From the NCBI RefSeq assembly GCF_002095575.1, contig NZ_MLJJ01000023.1, positions 1 to 64,000 on the forward strand: 64,000 bases of DNA. The letters are read 5' to 3'. The number at the start of each line of letters is the position of its first letter. The first letter of the stretch is position 1. The DNA comes from Pantoea septica (GTDB lineage Bacteria; Pseudomonadota; Gammaproteobacteria; Enterobacterales; Enterobacteriaceae). The position numbers and the translations under genes are program-made. Of this stretch, positions 28,950 to 39,100 are shown piece after piece. Under the pieces are notes generated by a model that worked only from the letters and a program-made list of their open reading frames with translations, searched no databases and was not told the DNA's origin.

Positions 28950-29012
28950 ATGATTGACGCTGAAATGGGGAACTGGAAAGAATTCATCGCGGCGATGTTA
29001 CGCAACAAGTAA
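28950..29012 (+). CDS. ypfM: Very small protein YpfM (20 aa)
   Basis: This 20-codon gene encodes a peptide reading MIDAEMGNWKEFIAAMLRNK. The E. coli small protein YpfM (19 aa) has the same GNWK-(D/E)-FI core and MLR(N)K end, and it sits at the same place between yffB and acrD. An AGAGGG ribosome site lies just before the ATG, a good promoter lies 27 bp further up and an intrinsic terminator follows. It is amphipathic rather than clearly membrane-spanning. Function is unknown. Conservation of sequence and position in a different genus argues that it is a real gene. Confidence 0.88.
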   Translation: MIDAEMGNWKEFIAAMLRNK

Positions 29013-29072
29013 CGCGCGGCGGAAAAGGCAGGAAATATCCCCCTTGCTCTGATTCCGACCACACATAGCAAT

Positions 29073-29107
29073 AAGGCAGCCACTTCGGTGGCTGCCTTTA
29101 CTTTTTT
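29073..29107. terminator. Terminator between ypfM and acrD
   Basis: AAGGCAGCCAC and GTGGCTGCCTT form an 11-bp perfect stem closed by a TTCG tetraloop. TTTACTTTTTTC follows on the plus strand. It ends ypfM and probably also acrD, which converges from the other side. Confidence 0.92.
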
Positions 29108-29110
29108 CAC

Positions 29111-32100
29111 TCAGTCATGCGGCTTCGCCTTTAACGGGAAGCGTCGGCGCACCAGCACGAAGAACAGCGGCACAAAAAAGATCGCCAGCAGCGTGGCGGA
29201 GATCATGCCGCCCATTACGCCGGTGCCGACCGCGTGCTGGCTGCCGGAACCGGCGCCGGCGCTGATGGCCATCGGCAGCACGCCGAAGATAAAGGCCAGC
29301 GAGGTCATCAGGATCGGGCGCAGACGCTGACGCGACGCGGAGAGCGTGGCCCCGACCAGTTCGCCGCCTTTGCTGTTGATCTCGTTGGCAAACTCCACAA
29401 TCAGTATGGCGTTCTTCGCCGACAGGCCTACCACCGTCAGCAGCCCCACCTGGAAGTAGACGTCGTTCTCCAGCCCGCGCAGCCAGGTAGCGACCAGCGC
29501 GCCAACTACGCCGAGCGGCACCACCAGCATCACCGAGAAGGGAATCGACCAGCTCTCATAGAGCGCCGCCAGGCAGAGAAACACCACCAGCAGCGAAATG
29601 GCGTAGAGCGCCGGCGCCTGCGAGCCGGACAGCCGCTCCTGATAAGAGGCGCCGGTCCACTGGAAGCCAACGCCGAGCGGCAGCTGCGCGACCAGGCGCT
29701 CCATGGCGTCCATCGCCGCGCCGCTGCTGACGCCCTGCGCCGCCTCGCCGACGATCTCGATCGACGAGTAGCCGTTATAGCGCTCCAGGCGCGGCGAGCC
29801 GGTCTCCCAGCGGCTGGTGGCGAAGGCAGAGAAGGGCACCATGCCGCCGCTACTGTTGCGCACGTACCACTTATTGATGTCGTCCGGCAGCATGCGGAAG
29901 GCCGGCGCGGCCTGCACGTAAACTTTTTTCACGCGTCCGCGGTCGAGGAAGTCGTTAACGTAGGTCGATCCCCACGCGGTAGTGAGGGTATCGTTGATCG
30001 TGTCGATCGAGACGCCCAGCGCCTGCGCTTTGCGCTGATCGACATCGATCTGCAGCTGCGGGCTGTCGTCCAGGCCGTTGTGGCGCACGCGCGACAGCGC
30101 CGGATCCGCCTCCGCCATCTCCAGCAGCTTATCGCGCATCGCCATCAGCGAGGCGTGGCCGATACCGGCGTGATCCTGCAGCTCCAGATCAAAACCAGAG
30201 GAGCTGCCCATGCCGGTAATCGCTGGCGGGCTGCTGGCAATAACGCGTCCCTCTTTGATGTCGCGGAACGCTTTGGTGGCGCGTTCGATAATGGCGAAAG
30301 AGGTGCGATCCGCGCCGGGGCGCGCCTCCCAGTCTTTCAGCCGTACGAACAGGCGCGCCACGTTCTGACCGTTGCCGCCCGGTCCCGATCCGATAGTGGA
30401 GAACACCGACAGCACGTTCTCTTTCTCCTGGGTCATATAGTAGCGCTCAACCTTCGCCACCACGTCGGAGGTTTGCTGCAGCGTCGCGCCCGGCGGCAGC
30501 TGCACCTGCGTCAGAAAGACGCCGCGATCTTCAAGCGGCAGAAACGAGGTGGGCAGACGGATAAACAGAAACGCCATCAGGCCGATAATCGCGAGGTAGA
30601 GCAGCAGCCAGCGGCCGCCTTTGCGCAAAATGCGCGCGACGCCGCGCTCGTAGCGGTCGGCGTTGCGGTTGAAGTGGCGGTTGAACCAGCCGAAAAAGCC
30701 GCGGCGGCCGTGATGTTCTCCCTGCGCCAGCGGCTTCAGCAGCGTGGCGCACAGGGCGGGCGTCAGGATCATCGCCACCAGCACCGACAGCACCATCGCC
30801 GATACGATGGTAATGGAGAACTGACGGTAGATCGCGCCGACCGTGCCGCCGAAAAAGGCCATCGGCACGAAAACCGCCGACAGCACCAGCGCGATCCCCA
30901 CCAGCGCGCCCTGAATTTGCCCCATCGACTTACGCGTCGCCGCGCGCGGCGAGAGGCCTTCTTCGCTCATAATCCGCTCGACGTTCTCCACCACGACGAT
31001 GGCGTCGTCCACCAGCAGGCCGATAGCAAGCACCATGGCGAACATGGTAAGGGTATTGATGCTGAAACCGCAGGCGTAGAGCACGGAAAAGGTGCCGAGC
31101 AGCACCACCGGCACGGCGATAGTCGGGATCAGGGTGGCGCGAAAATTCTGCATAAACAGATACATCACGCCGAACACCAGCACGATCGCTTCCAGCAGCG
31201 TTTTCACCACGTCGGTAATCGAGGCTTTGACGAAGGGCGTGGTTTCATAGGCAATTTTGGCTTCCAGCCCGTGCGGGAAAAAGTGCGACAGCTCTTCCAC
31301 GCGCTGACGCACCAGCTTATCGGTGTTCATCTCGTTGGCGCCGGAGGCGAGCTTGATGCCCAGGCCCGACGCTGGCTGGCCGTTATAGCGGCTCAGATAA
31401 TCATATTTCTCCGCGCCCAGCGCCACCTGCGCCACGTCGCTCAGCGTCACCACCGAGCCGTCGGGATTGGTCTTCAGGGTAATGGCCTTGAACTGTTCCG
31501 GCGTCTGCAGCAGCGACTGCGCGTTGACCGTTGCGTTCAGCGCCTGCTTGTCCACCGCGGGCAGGCCGCCGACCTGACCGACGGCGACCTGCGCGTTTTG
31601 CGCCTCAATGGCGCTGACCACGTCGTCAGTGGTAAGCGAGTAGGCGATAAGCCTGGCGGGATCGAGCCAGATACGCATCGCATACTGCGAGCCATAGGCG
31701 TCGACCTGGCCGACGCCGTCGATGCGGCTCAGGGGATCCTGAATATTACTGGCGACATAGTCTGCAATATCCTGTTTATCCATACTGCCGTCGGTGGAGA
31801 CGAAAGCGATCATCAGGATATTGCTGTCGCCGGTTTTATTGACCGTCACGCCCTGCGACTGCACCGCCTGCGGCAGCTTGCGCAGCGCCGACTGCAGCTG
31901 GTTCTGCACCTGCTGGCGCGCTTCGTCGGGGTTGGTGCCGGCCGAGAAGGTGAGGGTGATCTGCGCCTGGCCGGTATTGCTGCTGTTGGACGACATATAC
32001 ATCAGATTGTCGATACCGGTCATGTTCTGCTCGATAACCTGAGTGACGGTATTTTCCAGGGTTTCGGCCGAGGCGCCCGGATAGTTGGCGGTAATGCGCA

Positions 32101-32227
32101 CGTTCGGCGGCGCCAGGTCGGGATATTGCTCAATGGGCAGGGAAATAATCGCCAGCGTGCCGCACAGGCTGATTAAAATCGCCAGCACCCAGGCAAAAAC
32201 GGGGCGGTCGATGAAAAAATTCGACAT
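29111..32227 (-). CDS. acrD: Multidrug efflux RND permease AcrD
   Basis: AcrD is the inner-membrane proton-driven pump that, with AcrA and TolC, expels aminoglycosides and other polar or anionic drugs. The 1038-aa sequence matches E. coli AcrD (1037 aa) throughout. It begins [18 protein letters not shown] and contains the proton-relay pair in [16 protein letters not shown] (407/408) and the partner Lys in [15 protein letters not shown]. Segments such as [18 protein letters not shown] are shared with AcrD rather than AcrB. No membrane-fusion partner gene is adjacent, as in E. coli, where AcrA is supplied from elsewhere. Confidence 0.96.
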   Translation of the reverse strand: MSNFFIDRPVFAWVLAILISLCGTLAIISLPIEQYPDLAPPNVRITANYPGASAETLENTVTQVIEQNMTGIDNLMYMSSNSSNTGQAQITLTFSAGTNPDEARQQVQNQLQSALRKLPQAVQSQGVTVNKTGDSNILMIAFVSTDGSMDKQDIADYVASNIQDPLSRIDGVGQVDAYGSQYAMRIWLDPARLIAYSLTTDDVVSAIEAQNAQVAVGQVGGLPAVDKQALNATVNAQSLLQTPEQFKAITLKTNPDGSVVTLSDVAQVALGAEKYDYLSRYNGQPASGLGIKLASGANEMNTDKLVRQRVEELSHFFPHGLEAKIAYETTPFVKASITDVVKTLLEAIVLVFGVMYLFMQNFRATLIPTIAVPVVLLGTFSVLYACGFSINTLTMFAMVLAIGLLVDDAIVVVENVERIMSEEGLSPRAATRKSMGQIQGALVGIALVLSAVFVPMAFFGGTVGAIYRQFSITIVSAMVLSVLVAMILTPALCATLLKPLAQGEHHGRRGFFGWFNRHFNRNADRYERGVARILRKGGRWLLLYLAIIGLMAFLFIRLPTSFLPLEDRGVFLTQVQLPPGATLQQTSDVVAKVERYYMTQEKENVLSVFSTIGSGPGGNGQNVARLFVRLKDWEARPGADRTSFAIIERATKAFRDIKEGRVIASSPPAITGMGSSSGFDLELQDHAGIGHASLMAMRDKLLEMAEADPALSRVRHNGLDDSPQLQIDVDQRKAQALGVSIDTINDTLTTAWGSTYVNDFLDRGRVKKVYVQAAPAFRMLPDDINKWYVRNSSGGMVPFSAFATSRWETGSPRLERYNGYSSIEIVGEAAQGVSSGAAMDAMERLVAQLPLGVGFQWTGASYQERLSGSQAPALYAISLLVVFLCLAALYESWSIPFSVMLVVPLGVVGALVATWLRGLENDVYFQVGLLTVVGLSAKNAILIVEFANEINSKGGELVGATLSASRQRLRPILMTSLAFIFGVLPMAISAGAGSGSQHAVGTGVMGGMISATLLAIFFVPLFFVLVRRRFPLKAKPHD

Positions 32228-32275
32228 CGAATCGACACTCCTCAGCAGCGTTTCGCTTTTATTATCTGAATGCGG

Positions 32276-32292
32276 CCCGCGCTTTGCGCGGG
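32276..32292. other. Perfect hairpin between narP and acrD
   Basis: CCCGCGC (32276-32282) pairs with GCGCGGG (32286-32292) around TTT. It lies between the end of narP and the start of acrD on the same strand. There is no T-run, so it may be a weak terminator or part of the acrD leader. Confidence 0.4.
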
Positions 32293-32397
32293 TCGTGCGG
32301 GCAGGGAAAAGTCACTTTTTCGCTGAAACTTACTCTACGTGCTGCAAATTAGGAAATCGTGGAGAAATTGTGGAGAAAGTGTAAAACCCCCGTCAGG

Positions 32398-33030
32398 TCA
32401 GCTATGGCGGTTTTCCAGCCACATGATGGTTGCGGCGACGCGCGAGCGCACGTCGAGTTTTTTCAGCAGATTGCGGATATGCACTTTTACCGTCTCTTCT
32501 GAAATGTGCAGCGCGGCGGCGATCTCTTTATTCGACAGGCCGCGCGCTACCTCCTGCAGCACGTCCCGTTCGCGTTCGGTGAGCTGGCGAAACGGACTGG
32601 CGCTGTGCTGGCGCGTAGCGAGATAATCGCGCACCGCGTCGCTGAATATTTTTTCGCCGCTTGCCGCCTGCAGGATCTGACCGGGCAGCAGTTCCGGATC
32701 GCTGTCTTTGAGCAGATAGCCGTCCGCGCCGGCATCGACCATCGCGTCGATATCGCTGCGCGCATCCGACACGGTAAAGATCAAAATGCGCGAACTGATC
32801 CCTTCATGGCGCAGCGCCTTCAACGTATCAAGTCCCGACATGCCTTTCATATTGAGATCGAGCAGAATGATATCTGGCGCCAGGCGGCGGGCCTCGGCCA
32901 GCGCTTCGGTGCCGTTGTTCGCTTCGGCAATGACTTCCAGCCGAGGCTCCAGCGCCAGCAGTTGGCGAATACCGCGGCGCATTAGCGGATGGTCGTCCAC
33001 AATCATGACCGTCAGCGTAGGTTGTTGCAT
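32398..33030 (-). CDS. narP: Nitrate/nitrite response regulator NarP
   Basis: NarP is a cytoplasmic response regulator that controls anaerobic respiration genes once phosphorylated by NarQ. The 210-aa protein has a receiver domain with phospho-acceptor Asp58 in IILLDLNMKGMSGLDTL and the switch Lys in GYLLKDSDPE. A LuxR/NarL-type helix-turn-helix lies at about 148-205 (LTERERDVLQEVARGLSNKE; later ISEETVKVHIRNLL). The receiver resembles NarP more than NarL. It lies 75 bp downstream of narQ on the same strand, whereas in E. coli narP and narQ are unlinked. Confidence 0.92.
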   Translation of the reverse strand: MQQPTLTVMIVDDHPLMRRGIRQLLALEPRLEVIAEANNGTEALAEARRLAPDIILLDLNMKGMSGLDTLKALRHEGISSRILIFTVSDARSDIDAMVDAGADGYLLKDSDPELLPGQILQAASGEKIFSDAVRDYLATRQHSASPFRQLTERERDVLQEVARGLSNKEIAAALHISEETVKVHIRNLLKKLDVRSRVAATIMWLENRHS

Positions 33031-33105
33031 ATTGACTCCCGGCGAAAACGCAAAAAGCGCGTCTGAAAAAGTGAAAAAAGGGCGTTGCGCGTCAACGCGA
33101 TGGTA

Positions 33106-34794
33106 TTACGTCAGCGGCGTGTCGGGCCGCGGCGGAAAACGCAGCGCGACCTGCGTGCCGCGCGCCTGCGCCTGAATCTTCAGCTCGCCCGCCAGCCGCG
33201 CGGCGCGCTCCGACATGGTGGTGAGGCCGTAGTGGCCCTGCGGCTCCTCGGTGCTGGCGATGCCGACGCCGTCGTCCGTCACCGTAAGTAAATGCTCACC
33301 TTCCGCATTGCGCTCATAGCGTACGCTGATGTTTGCGGCGTCGGCGTGGCGAATGGCGTTCAACACCGCCTCGCGGGCAATCTGCAGCAGATGAACCTGC
33401 TGCTGCGCGTCCAGCGTTTCCAGCCCGGGCTGGAAGCTAAAGCTAATTTTAGCCGTAACCTGCTCCTGCAACGAAGCAATCATCGCCTGCATCGCCGCCA
33501 CCAGATCGGCCTGCTCAATGGTCAGGCGGAAGGTCGCCAGCAGTTCGCGCAGCTGGCGGTAAGCGTCGGAAAGCGTGCGGTCGACGTCGGCGATAATGCT
33601 TTGCGCCTCCGCGCTGGAGGCGCCGAGCGTACGGCGCAGCAGCGTAAACTGAATACGCATAAAAGAGAGCGCCTGCGCCAGCGAATCGTGCAGCTCACGG
33701 GCGATAGTGGCGCGCTCTTCGATCAACAGCATCTGCTGAACCTGCTTTTGCGTCTGCCAGATCCAGACGGCGCGCGACAGCATATTGCCCAGGCTCTGCA
33801 TGAGCGCCTGACGCGGCCGCGGCTGATCGCTTTGCCAGCGCAGCGCGCCGGCCTGTTCGTCGTCCTGCTGCAGCGTGACGCCATGCCAGCTTAGCGCCAC
33901 GTCGCTTTCCCCAACGCTGAAGCGGCCATGCTCGCTCTCCAGCACCAGCGCGCGCAGGTTTTCGCGCTCGCGCACCTGCGCCATCACGCTTTCAAACAGC
34001 GCCGCATTGAGCGGACGGGCGGTCAGCATCTGCGAGCTTTCATACAGCAGCGACAGCGTGCGGTTCGCTTCCTGTAAATCGCGCGTCTTCTCTTCTACCG
34101 CGCTGGCCAGCGCCTGATGGTGCGAATGCAGACGCGCCGCCATGGCGCTAAAGGTCTGCGCCAGCACCCGCAGTTCATTATTCTGCTCCACCACCAGCGG
34201 CGGAAAGGCGAAGTTGCCGCTTTCAACGTAGCGGCTGGCGGTGACCAGCGCATTGAGCGGACGCACCACCTGGCGACGGCTGAAGCGAATCGTGCCCAGC
34301 GCCAGCGCCACAATCAACACCACGCCCAGCAGGCTGCTGGCCGCCACCAGCTCCATTTTTCTTTCGCTGTAGCGCTGTAGCCCCATGACAAAGCGATCGA
34401 TCTCGCGGACGTAGTTCGCCACCTGCTGCTGATAGAGCGCTGCCTCGCCGCGCTGCAGCTGCTGTTGCAGCGCGGGCCAGGCGGTACGCAGATGGCGATA
34501 GCGGTTGACTACCTCCTGCGGCACCCAAGGACGATCGAGGTCGCGCAGCGCAGGTTTATTGAGCGTCTCTTCATATTCCAGCAGATGCTGACGAAGCTGC
34601 TGCGGCGCGCTGGCGCTGTCCCAGGCCAGCCGGTAACTCTGCATGCGCAGCGAACCTGCCAGGTTGATCGCCTCGGCGTCGCGCAGGCTGCTGGAGAGCG
34701 TCATCAGCGCCAGCCCGGTCGTCAGCAGCGCCAGCAGCACGATGGCGCTCAGCGCCTGGGCGATACTGCGGGTTACGGAACGTTTAACAATCAC
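33106..34794 (-). CDS. narQ: Nitrate/nitrite sensor histidine kinase NarQ
   Basis: NarQ is an inner-membrane sensor of nitrate and nitrite. The 562-aa protein begins MIVKRSVTRSIAQAL. It has helix 1 with the ligand-binding P-box (SLRDAEAINLAGSLRMQSYR), a periplasmic sensor, helix 2 near 147-170, a HAMP segment and a cysteine-free central region. The HPK7-type kinase core has its phospho-acceptor His in IARELHDSLAQALSF, followed by an N-box HLLQIAREAVLNAIRHA and the ATP G-box DDGVGI. It pairs with narP just downstream. Sequence and length agree with E. coli NarQ (566 aa). Confidence 0.95.
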   Translation of the reverse strand: MIVKRSVTRSIAQALSAIVLLALLTTGLALMTLSSSLRDAEAINLAGSLRMQSYRLAWDSASAPQQLRQHLLEYEETLNKPALRDLDRPWVPQEVVNRYRHLRTAWPALQQQLQRGEAALYQQQVANYVREIDRFVMGLQRYSERKMELVAASSLLGVVLIVALALGTIRFSRRQVVRPLNALVTASRYVESGNFAFPPLVVEQNNELRVLAQTFSAMAARLHSHHQALASAVEEKTRDLQEANRTLSLLYESSQMLTARPLNAALFESVMAQVRERENLRALVLESEHGRFSVGESDVALSWHGVTLQQDDEQAGALRWQSDQPRPRQALMQSLGNMLSRAVWIWQTQKQVQQMLLIEERATIARELHDSLAQALSFMRIQFTLLRRTLGASSAEAQSIIADVDRTLSDAYRQLRELLATFRLTIEQADLVAAMQAMIASLQEQVTAKISFSFQPGLETLDAQQQVHLLQIAREAVLNAIRHADAANISVRYERNAEGEHLLTVTDDGVGIASTEEPQGHYGLTTMSERAARLAGELKIQAQARGTQVALRFPPRPDTPLT

Positions 34795-35049
34795 GGCAAT
34801 ATCCCTGTTTTTGGTGCGGGCATTATAAAGGAGAGGGCTTCAGGCTGCCAGGGCCAGACAAATTATCGACACGTCGGGTTACATTCTGCACAAAAAATAA
34901 ACTCTGCTGACATAACCCAGGAGATCGTACCGCGTGGCGTTTAAAAAGCAGACAGGTTTACATCGGCCAGATGTAGGCTTTCATTACGGCGCTAATAATT
35001 CTTAGCAGAATTAAATAACTCACCTGCAACCCCCTCGAAGGAGCATGCT

Positions 35050-35322
35050 ATGAAAAAAGGTATTTTGATTCTGGCCGGCGCCCTGTTGGCAACCGCTTCG
35101 TTCACTGCGCTGGCGGCCACGCCGGTAGATCAGGATCAGGCACAGGGTCTGCAAAGCATCGGCAGCGTTTCCGTTTCGAACGCGCGCGGCTCGCTGGATG
35201 ACGCCACGCGCCAGCTGTCGCAAAAAGCAGAAGAGATGGGCGCAAGCCACTATCGCGTTATCGGCGTCGAAAACCCGGGCGACTCCAGCCTGTGGCGCGG
35301 CACCGCAGAGATTTATCGCTAG
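35050..35322 (+). CDS. YdgH/BhsA/McbA-like small periplasmic protein (DUF1471)
   Basis: The 90-aa precursor has a typical signal peptide cleaved near residue 23 (ASFTALA). The short mature domain has the family pattern: an early IGSVSVSNARGSLDD strand-turn, a helix with Gln/Lys (QLSQKAEEMGASHYRVIG) and a final TAEIYR strand. Relatives in enterobacteria are stress-induced and affect biofilm or surface properties, but there are many paralogues and I cannot assign which one. A CGAAGGAG ribosome site precedes the start and an intrinsic terminator follows, so it is a single-gene unit. Confidence 0.85.
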   Translation: MKKGILILAGALLATASFTALAATPVDQDQAQGLQSIGSVSVSNARGSLDDATRQLSQKAEEMGASHYRVIGVENPGDSSLWRGTAEIYR

Positions 35323-35356
35323 CCCTCAGCCATACCCTTCCATCCCTGTAGCACTT

Positions 35357-35383
35357 ACCGGCCTGCCAATGGCCGGTTTTTTT
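35357..35383 (+). terminator. Terminator after the BhsA-like gene
   Basis: ACCGGCC (35357-35363) pairs with GGCCGGT (35371-35377), followed by a run of Ts. Confidence 0.88.
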
Positions 35384-35596
35384 GTGCAACAAACCCGATT
35401 CTTACAAAACACTTTGTGCGCTTCGCCGGTATCTTTTGCTTCGTTCACGCAGAACGGGTAGGATTCATCGCCGTAATTTCCCCTGCCTTTTTACTAATAA
35501 CTCACAGGCAGATAACCGGGTGATTACCCCATTTCGCATGGCGTACGCAATCGTTTGTGATCGCCGTGATTGATGGTCAGGACAAACAGGAAGGCT

Positions 35597-37090
35597 ATGA
35601 AATCTACTAAAAAAACCGCAGCCGAAATGCGTGCTGCGAAAAGACGCTGGCTGAACTCACATGACACCGGCTACCACAAGGCGATGGGCAATCGTCACGT
35701 TCAGATGATTGCCATCGGCGGCGCCATCGGCACCGGCTTATTCCTCGGCGCAGGCGGACGGCTGCAGGCGGCGGGACCGGCGCTGGCGTTAATCTATCTG
35801 GTGTGCGGCATCTTCTCGTTCTTTATTCTGCGGGCGCTGGGCGAACTGGTGCTGCACCGTCCCTCCAGCGGCAGCTTCGTTTCTTACGCGCGCGAATTCC
35901 TCGGGGAAAAAGCCGCCTACGTCGCGGGCTGGATGTACTTCGTTAACTGGGCGATGACCGGCATCGTCGATATCACCGCCGTCGCGCTTTATATGCACTA
36001 CTGGGGTGCGTTCGGCGATGTGCCGCAGTGGGTCTTCGCGCTCGGCGCGCTGGCCATTGTCGGCACCATGAACATGATCGGCGTGAAGTGGTTCGCCGAG
36101 ATGGAGTTCTGGTTCGCGCTGGTGAAAGTGCTGGCGATCGTCATCTTCCTGGTGGTGGGCGTGGTGTTTCTTGGCACCGGCAAACCGCTGGACGGCAACG
36201 CCACCGGCTTCCATTTAGTCACCGATAACGGCGGCCTGTTCCCGCACGGTCTGCTGGCGGCGCTGGTGCTGGTGCAGGGCGTGGTGTTCGCTTTCGCTTC
36301 TATCGAACTGGTAGGCACCGCCGCAGGCGAATGTAAAGATCCCGCCACCATGCTGCCGAAAGCGATCAACAGCGTGATCTGGCGTATCGGCCTGTTTTAC
36401 GTCGGTTCGGTGGTGCTGCTGGTGCTGCTGCTGCCGTGGAACGCCTATCAGGCGGGCCAGAGCCCGTTCGTGACCTTCTTCTCAAAGCTGGGCGTGCCTT
36501 ACGTCGGCAGCATCATGAACATCGTGGTGCTGAGCGCGGCGCTCTCCAGTCTGAACTCCGGCCTCTACTCTACCGGCCGTATTCTGCGTTCGATGGCGAT
36601 GGGCGGTTCGGCGCCGAAGTTTATGGCGAAAATGAACGGCCAGCAGGTGCCTTACGCCGGTATTCTGGTCACCATCGCGGTCTATGTCATTGGCGTGGTA
36701 CTCAACTACTACGTGCCTTCGCAGGTCTTCGAGATCGTGCTGAACGTCGCGTCGCTGGGCATTATCGCCTCATGGGGCTTTATCGTGATCTGCCAGATGC
36801 GTCTGCGCAAAGCGATCAAGGAAGGCAAAGCGGACGACGTCAGCTTTAAGCTGCCGGGCGCGCCGGTCACCTCCTGGCTGACGCTGCTGTTCTTGCTGAG
36901 CGTGCTGGTGCTGATGGCGTTCGATTACCCGAACGGTACCTATACCATCGCCGCTATCCCGATTCTGGCGGTGATTCTGGTGCTGGGCTGGTTCGGCGTG
37001 CGCAAGCGCGTGGCCGCCGTCGCGCAGACCGAGCACGATCACCTGAACGACGAGAAGCCGCACGCGCTGGCGGATGACGCCGCGCGCTAA
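35597..37090 (+). CDS. ansP: L-asparagine permease AnsP
   Basis: AnsP is a 12-helix amino acid:proton symporter of the amino acid-polyamine-organocation superfamily in the inner membrane. The 497-aa sequence is very close to E. coli AnsP: KRRWLNSHDTGYHKAMGNRH, then the substrate-site segment AIGGAIGTGLFLGAGGRL, HRPSSGSFVSYAREFLGEK and ELVGTAAGECKDP. The start at 35597 follows CAGGAAGG; the frame is open nine codons further up. The first 25 residues and the last 30 diverge from E. coli, which is usual for these cytoplasmic tails. It forms a monocistronic unit ending in a terminator. Confidence 0.94.
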   Translation: MKSTKKTAAEMRAAKRRWLNSHDTGYHKAMGNRHVQMIAIGGAIGTGLFLGAGGRLQAAGPALALIYLVCGIFSFFILRALGELVLHRPSSGSFVSYAREFLGEKAAYVAGWMYFVNWAMTGIVDITAVALYMHYWGAFGDVPQWVFALGALAIVGTMNMIGVKWFAEMEFWFALVKVLAIVIFLVVGVVFLGTGKPLDGNATGFHLVTDNGGLFPHGLLAALVLVQGVVFAFASIELVGTAAGECKDPATMLPKAINSVIWRIGLFYVGSVVLLVLLLPWNAYQAGQSPFVTFFSKLGVPYVGSIMNIVVLSAALSSLNSGLYSTGRILRSMAMGGSAPKFMAKMNGQQVPYAGILVTIAVYVIGVVLNYYVPSQVFEIVLNVASLGIIASWGFIVICQMRLRKAIKEGKADDVSFKLPGAPVTSWLTLLFLLSVLVLMAFDYPNGTYTIAAIPILAVILVLGWFGVRKRVAAVAQTEHDHLNDEKPHALADDAAR

Positions 37091-37110
37091 GCGTAAGCGT
37101 CCATACTGAA

Positions 37111-37140
37111 AAGCCTGCCCGCTAACGGCAGGCTTTTTTT
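37111..37140 (+). terminator. Terminator of ansP
   Basis: AAGCCTGCC (37111-37119) pairs with GGCAGGCTT (37127-37135) and is followed by seven Ts. Confidence 0.92.
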
Positions 37141-37216
37141 ATTCCCGCCGCTTATAGTTTTCCCGCGCGCTTCCCCCTATGATGGCAGGCTCCCCTAAAT
37201 CGGCAGTGGAGCCATC

Positions 37217-37795
37217 ATGTCGTTCAAGATCAATATCATCAAAGACAAACTTCTCTCCGAAAACTATTTTATCCTGCGCAACTTCACCTACGAACTCGCC
37301 ACCAAAAGCGGCGAGGTGGTGCGCCACAAGCGCGAAGTGTATGACCGCGGCAACGGCGCCACTATCCTGCTCTATAACCGCGAGAAAAACAGCGTCGTGC
37401 TGACCCGCCAGTTTCGTATCGCCACGTTCGTCAACGGCAACGCCAGCGGCATGCTGATCGAGGCCTGCGCCGGGCTGCTGGATAATGACACCCCGGAAGT
37501 CTGCATTCGCAAAGAGGCGATCGAAGAGACGGGCTATGCGGTGGGCGAGGTAGAAAAACTCTATGAAGCCTATATGTCGCCAGGCGGCGTCACCGAGCTG
37601 ATTCACTTTTTCGCCGCTGAATATAACGAGTCGCTGCGTGATAACGCCGGCGGCGGCGTAGAGGATGAGGATATCGACGTGCTGGAGCTCCCGTTCCCGG
37701 AAGCGCTGGCGATGGTGAAAGATGGCCGCATCCGCGATGGCAAAACCATTATGCTGCTGCAGCATGCTCAGCTTGCGGGCTGGCTGAAGGCCTGA
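37217..37795 (+). CDS. nudK: GDP-mannose pyrophosphatase NudK
   Basis: NudK is a Nudix hydrolase splitting GDP-mannose to GMP and mannose 1-phosphate. The 192-aa protein matches E. coli NudK (191 aa): [35 protein letters not shown] and a Nudix box running from GLLDNDTPE to [15 protein letters not shown] (about 95-115). The family-specific [13 protein letters not shown] and GGGVEDEDI segments follow. It lies after the ansP terminator with its own start. In E. coli it is also found in this arc (as yffH), near maeB, tktB and talA. Confidence 0.94.
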   Translation: MSFKINIIKDKLLSENYFILRNFTYELATKSGEVVRHKREVYDRGNGATILLYNREKNSVVLTRQFRIATFVNGNASGMLIEACAGLLDNDTPEVCIRKEAIEETGYAVGEVEKLYEAYMSPGGVTELIHFFAAEYNESLRDNAGGGVEDEDIDVLELPFPEALAMVKDGRIRDGKTIMLLQHAQLAGWLKA

Positions 37796-38038
37796 CGAAG
37801 GGGATGACGCGCGGGGCGGGGCGACGCGTCGCCGCGCATAGTCCGATAAATCCGATTGAGATAAACCTGTGCGCTCCCGATGATGAAAAAGGTGATTTCT
37901 GTGGCGCCGTATCGCATTATCGTATGCTTTTTCAGCAGTTAAGTGCGCTTTCCGGACGTGGTCACAGTTTAGGTCCACCTGATGTCCGGTCGTTGCGCTA
38001 TCATCTCCACTCTGAGATTTTGGGGACCGTTTTTCCTG

Positions 38039-39100
38039 ATGCCGACCTGGACGAAGTCACTGCTGGTATTGCCATTCTTTTTCATTGCCTGCGTTAAAGC
38101 CGATCCACTGCAGAAGTCGTTTTCCGACTGGCAGGTGACCTGCAATAACGCCGCGTTCTGCGTGGCGCGCAATATACCTGGCGACAAAGGACTGGTGATG
38201 ACGATCGCGCGCCATGCCGGCGTCAACGATCGCCCGCTGCTGCGTATCGACTATGGCAGCGCCTACAGCGGCGAGCTTCCCGGCGGGCCGCTACAGGATA
38301 ATTTGCTGCTCGATCAGCGCCGTCTGCGTCCCGACTTCAAACACTGGACGGTTGAGCCGCACCACCTCGCCACCAGCAACGCTATCGCCATTGACGAATT
38401 TCTCGCGCAAATCCTCGACGCGGACGCGATCCAGCTTACCTATAACGCTCAGGCGACTATTTCGCTGCACGGTCTGAAAGCGGCGCTGCTGCTAGTGGAT
38501 GACGTGCAGGGGAGGGTCAACGGCATGAGCGCGTGGATAAAACGCGGTTCGCGCGCGCTGTGGGACGTGCCGCCCCAGCCGGCGTTGCCGCAGCTGCCCG
38601 ACATGGGCGCGCCGCCTGCCGCGCTGACGCGCGAGGAGACCAGCGGACTGCTCGATTACGGCACCTGGCGGCTCAACAGCGACGCCTGCTCGCTCGACCC
38701 AATGCGGCGCGAGGTCAACGTCGCGCCGCTGACCGACAGCAAAGCGCTGCTGATGGTGAGCTGCGAGATGGGAGCTTATAACGTGATCGATCTGGCCTTC
38801 GAAGTAACACGCGCCGCGCCCTATGTCGCACGCGGCATCAGCCTGACGCTGCCGTTTACGCCGCCGCGCGGCGAGCGTCAGCTGGAGCTGATCAACGCCG
38901 ACTATGACGCCAGCACCGGCCAGCTTTACACCTTCAGCAAGGGACGGGGGCTGGGCGACTGCGGCGCCGCCACGCGCTGGCGCTTTAACGGCACCGACTT
39001 CACGCTGGCGGAATATGCCGAAGAGTCTACCTGCGACGCCTGGCACAGCAGCGACGACTGGCCGACCCTGTGGGTCTCCCAGCCGCCGCCCGCGCCTTAG
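38039..39100 (+). CDS. DUF1176 family secreted protein
   Basis: A 353-aa protein if started at 38039 (MPTWTKSLLVLPFFF), which gives a clean signal peptide ending FIACVKA before DPLQKSFSDWQVTCNN. The frame stays open to an ATG at 37982, which would add 19 residues and spoil the signal. The mature part has the family's opening SFSDWQVTCNNAAFCVAR. It also has several cysteines that could pair (NNAAFC, SDACSLD, LMVSCE, GDCGA, ESTCDAW), which suggests an oxidised periplasmic protein. No enzymatic motif is visible and the family has no established role. It converges with ampH with 4 bp of 3' overlap (39097-39100). Confidence 0.8.
   Translation: MPTWTKSLLVLPFFFIACVKADPLQKSFSDWQVTCNNAAFCVARNIPGDKGLVMTIARHAGVNDRPLLRIDYGSAYSGELPGGPLQDNLLLDQRRLRPDFKHWTVEPHHLATSNAIAIDEFLAQILDADAIQLTYNAQATISLHGLKAALLLVDDVQGRVNGMSAWIKRGSRALWDVPPQPALPQLPDMGAPPAALTREETSGLLDYGTWRLNSDACSLDPMRREVNVAPLTDSKALLMVSCEMGAYNVIDLAFEVTRAAPYVARGISLTLPFTPPRGERQLELINADYDASTGQLYTFSKGRGLGDCGAATRWRFNGTDFTLAEYAEESTCDAWHSSDDWPTLWVSQPPPAP

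Noticed and set aside
29234-32176. A 980-codon open frame on the plus strand opposite acrD
   Set aside because: It is the antisense frame of a highly conserved gene in GC-rich DNA with strong codon bias. Its translation is rich in His, Arg and Gln without domains, and it has no ribosome site or homology.
37804-38097. A 97-codon plus-strand frame between nudK and the DUF1176 gene
   Set aside because: It overlaps the signal-peptide region of the DUF1176 gene in another frame. Its composition shows no domain and no convincing ribosome site.
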